Positions 56,631 to 64,000 of a stretch of 64,000 nt of DNA are shown here, piece after piece (position 1 is the stretch's first letter; the number at the start of each line of letters is the position of its first letter). A program made the position numbers and the translations under genes. Source of the DNA: Achatina immaculata (lineage: Eukaryota; Mollusca; Gastropoda; Stylommatophora; Achatinidae); the NCBI GenBank assembly GCA_009760885.1, contig CM019713.1:12327274-12391273 (forward strand), given 5' to 3'. The notes under the pieces were generated by a model. That model was given only the letters and a program-made list of their open reading frames with translations, was not told where the DNA came from and ran no database searches.

Positions 56631-56956
56631 ACACACTGAACTTCAGCTACATCGCGTTACAATCATTATATAAACTATTATAATTCCTGTCTCATATGAT
56701 CTGTACCAAAAAGACTACCTGTAGCATATTCTATTTCTTTTTGTCAAAGTACGCCAAGTCAATCTATTTCCTGTCCCTCTCATAAATATTGTTCTTCTTT
56801 TTAATGTTTTCCCTTTCGTACTGTTGTCTCACTTATAAAGTCCCTTCTTTTATATCTCAGTTACCCCATTGCTCTTTCGCCCTTGACATTTTTTTCCTCA
56901 GATTTATTACTATTATTATATTAAACTTCTTGATGTAGCCACAAATTTTAGGTGCC

Positions 56957-57221
56957 ATTAATTGTGTTCGAAGTGGTTAGTGCACTGGTCTCTCATGGCG
57001 AAGGTCGGGGGTTCGAATCCGGCCGGCGGCACCCAGTCACCCAGCTGTAGAAATGGGTACCCGACTTCTTCTGGAGTTGGGGAAGGAAAGGCAGCCAGGC
57101 GTGATACTGACCATATCACCCTCCAGTGTGCTGACAGGTCAAAGAAAATATGGGCACTAACACCATATCCCTATGTGCCTCTATGGCATGACAGGGTTAC
57201 CTTTTACTATTAATTGTGTTC
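56957..57221 (+). mobile_element. tRNA-derived SINE with perfect target duplication
   Basis: The body is 56970-57208, bounded by ATTAATTGTGTTC (56957-56969 and 57209-57221). Head: TGGTTAGTGCACTGG (box A) and GGTTCGAATCC (box B, about 57012). Body: CCCAGCTGTAGAAATGGGTA. Tail: GCGTGATACTGACCATATCA and AGGGTTACCTTTTACT. The site is empty in unit 1 (about 60-80). It cannot be a real tRNA gene, since the body continues without a cloverleaf end. Confidence 0.88.
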
Positions 57222-57758
57222 TTTGTTTTTCTTTTTTTGATTTCATTCGAAATAGTAATTCTTTGAATATTTTTTTTCAGCTTCTGAAATATGTTTGATA
57301 TTCACATTTCAGGTAGTTCTTTGATGTTTCAGCCAAGTGATGTAATACAAACCACAGAAACCGAAAACAGTTCAAATATTGACAAGCGACGTCAGAAGAA
57401 GCAGGTCAGAGAAAAAACCACTTCACTGACAACTGTGAATCATCTTTGACAAGAATGGAGGAACTAGGGGGTGAAACCTGATTGGTCGAAACATGAACGA
57501 ATAATTAACAGCTCCACAGGGATGGTCAGTCAACACAGGACAGATGATGCTAGTAACTGTACTCCGATGGTGATACTGAGAGAGAAGGTCTGAACAACTA
57601 TGGACGTGAATTCAACATTTATGGTCCTTTCTAACTACCCATATCGTTCGAAGTAGCCTTCTAAATATCTACTTTCTAATTAATTGTCAAACTTTCTAAG
57701 AAACTGTCTGTAGCTTTACATTCAGTCTCTGACATTATGACTTTCTGCTGCTTGATTG

Positions 57759-58005
57759 CTACCCCAAGATTATGTTACTTGGGATAAGACTGAGGATACA
57801 GGCTAGCATGAGGAAAGTGATGTTCTGAGCGATATTCCTAGCCAAGTTCCGAGTGACGTTCTCAGTGATGTTCTGAGTGACGTTCTCAGTGATGTTCTGA
57901 GTGACGTTCTCAGTGATGTTCTGAGTGACGTTCTCAGTGATGTTCTGAGCTCCCGTACTGCAGGCTAGAGCCTTAATTTCTTCATATTTCGGTTTGCATG
58001 ACTGT
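57759..58005 (-). pseudogene. Secreted 12-cysteine protein, copy C, last exon with sequon array
   Basis: Counterpart of exon 3 of copies A and B, with the same acceptor and phase (82 codons with stop). It keeps QSCKPKYEE, the ACSTG pair and the hydrophobic tail (FLMLACILSLI). Between them the unit Asn-X-Thr/Ala-X occurs eleven times against two in A and B, exactly 108 extra bases over B. Nine of the eleven asparagines are N-glycosylation sequons (NIT or NVT). Exons 1 and 2 are absent: sequence jumps from intron 2 (about 58150) to the block equivalent to 9720. The exon is either stranded or used by a rearranged gene. The frame is fully open. Confidence 0.75.
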
Positions 58006-58057
58006 CTGTGTTTCAGATGGAAAATAAACATATATTAGTGAAATAGATGCTGATGTA

Positions 58058-58060
58058 TGA

Positions 58061-58112
<52 letters not shown>
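58058..58112. repeat. (AT)n microsatellite
   Basis: Pure AT run in the remaining part of intron 2 of copy C, close to the deletion junction. Confidence 0.95.
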
Positions 58113-58114
<2 letters not shown>

Positions 58115-58449
58115 TATTATGACCGAGATGAGAAAAATCTTTCCTTTTTCAATGTACAAATCTATTTTTAATGCGAGAGAAGTTTTTCAAAGTGAAACAG
58201 AGTGATTGATGCTTGTTTACTTCAAACCGGTTTCTTGGCAAGTGATGTGGCTAGGATCTGACACTGTTCAGTCGAAGGCGAAGCTTTCATTATGATCAAC
58301 AAAGAGCATTAAATTTATTCAACGTAAAAGTCATGTTGCAGTGCGGTGTTAAATGACACGGGGTCATTAGTAAATGTCATGTGACTAACGTGTAAAGCAG
58401 TGGTTCTTATTGACCTTTTTGTCGTGAATCTCATTTCACAGCTGACCGT

Positions 58450-60020
58450 GAAGGTAGAAATCAACAGTGTGAATTATTATTGGAGGTGAAAGAACCTGAA
58501 CCGGGTGTGAAGAAGTTTTATGGGCAATAAACAATCTGAAAAAAAGTAAATCCCCAGGATGTGATGAGATAACGTTTGAACTTATTAAAGCAGGAGGAAA
58601 GGAATGTTCTACGATATATCATGTACTATGCAAGTAGATATGGTATTCAGGGTATTCCAAAAGAATGGAAAAGATTTATATTCATACCACTGCCAAAAAA
58701 GGGTAACCTGAAATTATGCACAAACTGCAGAACTGTTGCTCTGATTAGTCATGCCAGCAAAATTCTGTTAAAAATCCTAATGGGTAGACTTCGTAAGAAA
58801 ATATAAGAAGAAGTCAATATGGTCCAAGCTGGTTTCAGGCAAGGAAGAGGATCAAGAGATCATATATTCAATATAAGATTAATAATAGAGAAATGCAGAG
58901 AATTAAATGTGAATCTATATTTATCTGTTACAGACCACACAAAGGCATTTGATTGTGTACAACACCAGAAACTTTGGGAAATAATGGAAAAAATGGGATT
59001 TCCAACACATTTGATACAATTAACATCACTGCTGTATCTAGATCAACAAGCAGCAGTAAAAATAAATGGTGAAACAACAACTTGGTTTGACATAAACAAG
59101 GGGTCCGTCAGGAGTGCATATTGTCACCCTACTTATTTAACTTGTATACTGAAAATATAATGAGGAATGTTAGAGAAGATGTAGACAAAGAATATTACGA
59201 TGCCATAACAGTTGGAGGTTATGAAATACCAGAGATTAGATATGCTGATGACACTGTGTTACTGTCCACAATACAAAAAGGAATGGAAAAACTAATTATA
59301 TCAGTCCGTAAGAACAGCGAAGAGCAGAACCTCTATCAATGCAAAGAAAACTAAATTGATGATAACTGACAAAACAAACAAGGCAGCTGAAATATATATC
59401 AATGAGGAAAAATTGGAAGAAGTGGAGAGTTTTGAATATCTTGGATCATTACTAACTAATAATGGAGATACAATGAGGGAAATTAAAAGGAGGACATCTA
59501 ATGCTGTTCAGAAAGTAAAACAAATAAAGAATCTGTGGAGAGGAGCAGACAGAACTACAAAAATAATACTTTTAAGGGCATCCATCTTCCCCATCGCAAC
59601 ATATGCCTGTGAGACCTGGACACTTAACAAAACAGCTGAGAAACACATAAAAGCCTTTGAATGTAAATTCTACAGAAAAGTTCTCCAAATATCGTGGACA
59701 CAAAAAGAACAAATATATCTATACTACAAGAGCTTAATATTGTAGAAGGCTGGCTAGTAAAGAGGATTAAAGAGAGAAAACGTAAATATTTTGGAAACAT
59801 TAAACGTCATGATAATTTAGAGAAGACCGTATTGGAAGGATACATAATGGGAAAAAGAAAAAGAGGAAGACCAAAACGAAGATGGCTGCAAGAAATCGTT
59901 GACGATCTGCAAATGAATGCAGCAGCAGCAGGCCATCTTGCTCACAACCGAGAGGCCTACAGGAGTGCTGTTTCTGAAGCAAAATTCCGCAAGGGACATG
60001 CAAATGAATGAATGATTTGT
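58450..60020 (+). mobile_element. LINE family 1, reverse transcriptase body
   Basis: 5'-truncated family 1 element ending in GCAAATGAATGAATGA. It is inserted in the unit 3 copy of the block at 9960-9990. Coding is in four or five frames (58576-58806, 58819-59160, 59121-59354, 59356-59745, 59694-60011). Confidence 0.88.
58576..60011 (+). pseudogene. LINE family 1 reverse transcriptase, multiple frameshifts
   Basis: In order: IPLPKKGNLKLCTNCRTVAL (motif 1/2 region), QAGFRQGRGSRDHIFNIRL, motif A as VTDHTKAFDCV (about 58930), a frameshifted motif B (about 59100), motif C as RYADDTVLLS (59237), the YLGSLLTNNGDT segment, YACETWT, and the GKRKRGRPKRRW block (about 59850). At least four frame changes make it inactive. 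It is the most complete family 1 coding order in the window. Confidence 0.85.
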
Positions 60021-60585
60021 TTTGTCAGTTGTTATAAAGTTAGTTTTCTTCGCACTAAGATAAAGGTTTTGCTCTCCACTATTCTTACGGACTGATATAA
60101 TTAGTCAGAACAGACAGAACTGCAAAAATAAGATTTTTAAGTGCATACATCTTTCCCATCGCAACATATGCATGGGAGACATAGACATTTAACAGGATAT
60201 GTGAGAAACATAAATGCATTTGAATGTAAATGCTATAGAAGAGTCCTTTAAATATCATGGAAAGAAAAAAAGAACAAATATATCCACACTACAAGAACTT
60301 AAGAAGGTTGATTAGAGAAGAAGATTAAACTGAGAAAACTTAAATATTCAGGACATATTAACGTCATGAGAGTTTAGAGAAAACAGTCTTGGAAGGGTAC
60401 ATAATGGGAAAAAGTGAGGAAGACCAAGGTGAAGATAACTGCAAGACATCGTTGATGATCTGCGAATGGATGAATCATCAGCAGGGCATCTTGCTTACGA
60501 CCGAGAGGCCTACAGGAGAGCTGTCAGGGAGGCAAAGTTCCGCAGTGTACATGCAAATGACTGACTGATTGGCTGACTGACTGAC
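60021..60585. mobile_element. LINE family 1 second fragment with 5' inversion
   Basis: 60021-60105 is family 1 sequence on the minus strand. 60106-60575 is the 3' part on the plus strand, more decayed than its left neighbour and ending in a GACTGACTGACTGA tail. The inverted junction fits twin priming. Confidence 0.7.
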
Positions 60586-60589
60586 TGAT

Positions 60590-61080
60590 CCCTGCGTCGG
60601 CCTCAGAGTAACAGTGGATTCCCCCGCTCAAATTAAAACAGAGCTTTAAACAAATGATGTTAATATTTCTTTTTAAAATAAGGACAATCGTTTACTGGTC
60701 CATGATACCTCAAAAGGCCAGTCTGTGGACCGCCATTGAGGTCATGGGCCCCATGTTTTAGAGCTAGTGTTAAAGAGCAATGCAGGTTACAAAGTACTCG
60801 TGAATTCGTTATATTTGTAATGCGTTTATCATATATTACAAGTACTTCATCACTTTCTAGTACTCAGTTAAGCTAAAAAACGCAGTTGTGTATAGAGAGC
60901 GACTCTGCTTAAGAGCGTTGAGACATTTGAAATGGAGACATGGGTCTTGCCTTGACCTGACCTGTCTTGTCTTCTATCTCCCTGCGAGCAGATGTTCTTT
61001 GCAGCTGATGCTGTGAAGGTGTTTGAGAGACGTGGGTAAAAATTTAAGGTATTAGTTAGAGTCTGGCGTCGACTAACGAC
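60590..61080. repeat. Shared unit block
   Basis: Collinear with 9990-10590 and 43340-43890; the part equivalent to 10440-10540 is deleted. A minus-strand frame here is not shared with the other copies. Confidence 0.65.
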
Positions 61081-61275
61081 CGACCGAGTTACGGCCATTT
61101 GTATTTATAGCCAGGACACCTCTGGTATATTTTTGAAGAAATAATAAAACGTACTGTACAGTAAGTTATACAGTAAAACAGTTTAGTCCTGGCACCTCGC
61201 CCTTGACTGTCCGCTTCCTGTTTTCCAACGTTTTGTTACTGCGGAACATTTAACTTCTGGTGTGATATTTCATTT
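61080..61275 (-). promoter_or_regulatory. Conserved block with TATA-like box (unit 3)
   Basis: Third copy of the block at 10590-10795. The minus-strand TATAAATA is at 61109-61102. Confidence 0.4.
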
Positions 61276-62242
61276 TCCATTAATATGTACAACATTATAA
61301 CCCCTTGGACAAACTCATGTGGCTTTTGCATAATATATACTTGTCGATGTATTCACCCTATGTGTTCGTACATTTTTGTGAGTCATTGAAAAGTTATTTC
61401 AGTTTAATTAATTATTTATTCAGTATGTTGTAATTCGCATCGTGTGATTAATTTTAACACATTTACTGTGCTAATGTGCATCGTGTTAGTATTTCAAAGT
61501 GACAAGTGACTGTAAGCATATCCATTCTTGTATCAAGTTATACTAATGAACTGTACTTAGTGTTTGACTTAGTAGCTGAACTTTCTGTACTGTTCTAAAC
61601 GATCGCATGAATGTCAGTTACATGTTGATTTCTTTTACTTTTTTTACGTGTCACAGCTCATACATCATATCACAACACAAAAGCTAAATTGATGCTTTTT
61701 TAACAGACGTTTCGCTGTCTAGACGTGTGTGTGTTTGGGTGTTTTTGTGTTTGTTTGTGCTTGTGTATGTGTGTGTTTGTGTGCGAGTTTGTGTGGTGTG
61801 TGCGTATGTGTGCGTGTTTAAACAGAAAGACATGTTTGACTGTTTGACACATACGAGAAAAGCTGCACATGTTCTATATGAAATGGTCAACACTCCAGGA
61901 GTAGTACAGTTTAAAAGCCTTCGCGCCGAATTCTTTCTTCTTTACCTACAGGTTCCTGCTGACAGGCGTAAAATATCAGGTCAGGCTTGTCACAAAACAT
62001 TTCCCGTGCCAAGATGTCAAACCATCAAACACCTTTTTTTCTCTGTCTACCTATGTCTCTTCTACCTTCAAACTACCCTTTTACCAGTAGGTGCTTTAAT
62101 TAGTCTCTCCTCCAGGCATGGCCCACAAATGTGGATTGTCGTTTGATGATCTTCATTACAACAATAGTATAAGAATAATAATAATAATATTTTACATGAT
62201 ATTTATTATTATTATTATTATTATATTATTATTATTTTACCA
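61276..62242. other. No gene seen; GT-rich and ATT-rich tracts
   Basis: 61276-61570 continues the shared block. 61722-61815 is a GT-rich tract and 62178-62237 is ATA/ATT-rich. No supported gene. Confidence 0.5.
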
Positions 62243-64000
62243 TCTAAAATTGTCAGCATCGTTAAGGACTTATACAGTGGATATGTTTGTGCAGTCAAAA
62301 CAGAAGAAGGGATGAGTGAATGGTTCCAGATTGAAACAGGCTTGAAACAGAGATGTATACTGTCTCCTTTGCTTTTTGGAATTACAGTAGACTTCATAAT
62401 GAAAAAATGCTGCACAGGTAACACAGGTATTGATTGGGTACATGGGACCCAACTATAAGATCTTGATTTTGCTGATCTTCTTCTCCTTCTTCTTCGTTCG
62501 CTTCTACCACCAAGACCGCACTGTAATCCTACTGAATTTACGCCTGTGGTCCTCTTTAGGTCCCGTGGTCTCCTGTGTGGTCCCCGAAAGGACCACACGA
62601 GATCCCCGAGAGGACCACAAGAGGTTCAGAGTATCGCAGGGCTTTAGCCTGTATTCCTGGTGGGTCTCTGAAGCGGATTGCGTGACACCGTGGTTTTCGT
62701 TGCACCAGTTTAGTCTAGAGTTGGACTTTCTCACCGGAATACCTCGAGCTGTTTAGGATATCAGTGCATCCCTGTTGGGTGAAAGTGGTAGCCCACCCAG
62801 GCCAGAGTTGGACCTTCTCACCTGAAAAACTCGACGTGTTTTGAGATACCCGTGTATCACCGCCAGGTGAGAGGTGGTTGCCCATCCTGTCCAGAGTTGG
62901 ACTTTCTCACCGGAAAACCTCTTCGTGATTAGGGTACGCAAACATCCCCGCCGGATGAGATGTGGTTGCCTATCTAGACTGCCCTGGTCCAGTGTCTCCG
63001 ACTTCAGCATTTTGCGGTCGTGGCCGCTACACTTACTAGTTGTGACCAGGATGGAGCTTTTGTCGAGGAGGACCAATCCTCGCCACTAGTGACCTCCACA
63101 TTGGGTTGAGCCGGTTTAGGCATATTAACCCAGTATGGGTGTGTTTGGGATGTGACCGACATCTAGAGCAGAGGTACTGTGACATGCGTGGTCATCAAGA
63201 TTCACCCCTGTTGTGAGCCGGTTTAGGCATAATTCACCAGTATGGGTGTATATCAGGCGTGACCGACCTCTAGAGCGGAGGTGGCATGACATGTCTAGCT
63301 ATCACGTTTCACCCTTGATGTGTGCTAGTTTAGGCAAATTTCACCAGTGTAGGTGTATTTCGGACGTGGCCGGCCTCTAGAGCAGAGGCGCCATGCTATG
63401 TGTAGCTCTCGCAGCGATACTACTGGACATACTGATTAAATTTCACATTATCATTTCCACCACCTTTTCACGTCGGCAACGCACAGCAACTTTTATTTCT
63501 TTTCTGCATTTTCTTCCTTGACCGGGAGGAGCTTCACTCCACGCACGGCCGCTGAAAAATCTCGCCAACAGCAGATTTTGCTGATGACATAACTCTTATC
63601 AGTAACAATGTGAATTCCATGCAAGAAAAAAAAAGATAGCCTGTCTTCAATGGCTAGCAAAATAGGACTTGAAATTCATAAGGACAAAACAAAAATAATG
63701 AAAATTCCCATTAATCAAAATGGAAAAATACACACACAAGGTACAGATATTGAAGAAGTCAATCAATTTGCTATCTTGGCAGCTACATAGACCAGGATGG
63801 TGACACCAGAAAGGAAGTTAGAATTAGAATTGCAAAAGCAGCATCGATCTTCAAGAATCTTGAGAACATATGGCAACCAAAAGTTATAAGCACAAAAAAC
63901 AAGTTAAGACTATTCAATTCAAACGTAATATCCACCCTCATTTATGCATGCGAAATCTGTAAAACTAAAGAAATAGACAAGAAATTAGACTCTTTTGAAA
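62243..64000 (+). mobile_element. LINE family 3, split by a retroposon, runs off the window
   Basis: 62243-62476 codes for IVKDLYSGYVCAVKTEEGMS and the motif B segment ETGLKQRCILSPLLF. After the insertion, 63574-64000 gives motif C and IGLEIHKDKTKIMKI, then GDTRKEVRIRIAKAASIF and STLIYACEI. Frames are broken near 62455 and 63625. This is an RTE-like LINE distinct from families 1 and 2; its 3' end lies beyond 64000. Confidence 0.8.
62465..63585 (-). mobile_element. Modular retroposon copy 4, inserted in a reverse transcriptase motif
   Basis: The body is 62477-63573, bounded by the perfect 12-base duplication GATTTTGCTGAT (62465-62476, 63574-63585). Modules: unique 3' part, three M (62718-62990), three N (63090-63400), one H. 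GAA tail on the left in plus-strand coordinates. The target codes for Asp-Phe-Ala-Asp, so the insertion splits the FADD catalytic motif of LINE family 3. Confidence 0.85.

Noticed and set aside
56970..57050. Possible tRNA gene
   Set aside because: Box A and box B fit, but there is no acceptor stem and the sequence continues into a SINE body with target duplications.
61727..62146. 139-codon plus-strand frame starting in a GT-rich tract
   Set aside because: The first part is microsatellite translation, and no motif or partner copy supports the rest.

Overview
This window reads as nuclear DNA of an invertebrate animal, most likely a lophotrochozoan and probably a gastropod mollusc. The evidence is AT-rich sequence, phase-matched GT-AG introns, many decayed non-LTR retrotransposons (LINEs), Penelope-like elements (PLEs), tRNA-derived SINEs and long microsatellites. 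Nothing bacterial, organellar or viral is apparent. The species cannot be named from sequence alone.

The backbone is a segmental duplication present about three times in the same orientation: unit 1 about 1-30180, unit 2 about 30190-55200, unit 3 about 55250 to beyond the window end. Each unit starts with copies of the same minus-strand gene. Copy A (exons 3597-3377, 2910-2677, 875-743; 195 codons) and copy B (exons 36083-35863, 33139-32906, 31589-31451; 197 codons) are complete three-exon genes for a small secreted protein with a signal peptide, twelve conserved cysteines and a hydrophobic C-terminal tail. I do not recognise the family. Copy C keeps only the last exon (58005-57759), in which a 12-base unit coding for Asn-X-Thr-X has grown from two to eleven copies. 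A conserved block with a minus-strand TATA-like box also recurs once per unit (10590, 43890, 61080).

The rest is repeat sequence placed in or between the shared blocks. Main families: LINE family 1 with an AATG tail (7182-9443, 17549, 22055, 36490-39480, 46201, 58450-60580); LINE family 2 with an ATG/TGA tail (near-intact copy 14818-17300; fragments at 4514, 38486, 44205); other RTE-like, CR1/Jockey-like and unassigned LINE fragments; PLEs, including a recent insertion (33424-35665) in intron 1 of gene copy B with 16-base target duplications and 49-base terminal inverted repeats; and an unrecognised 0.9-1.3 kb noncoding retroposon with a GAA tail, built from three kinds of tandem module whose number differs between copies (26709, 41823, 47397, 62477).

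The only host protein-coding genes I can support are the secreted-protein copies. All other coding potential belongs to retroelements and is mostly broken.
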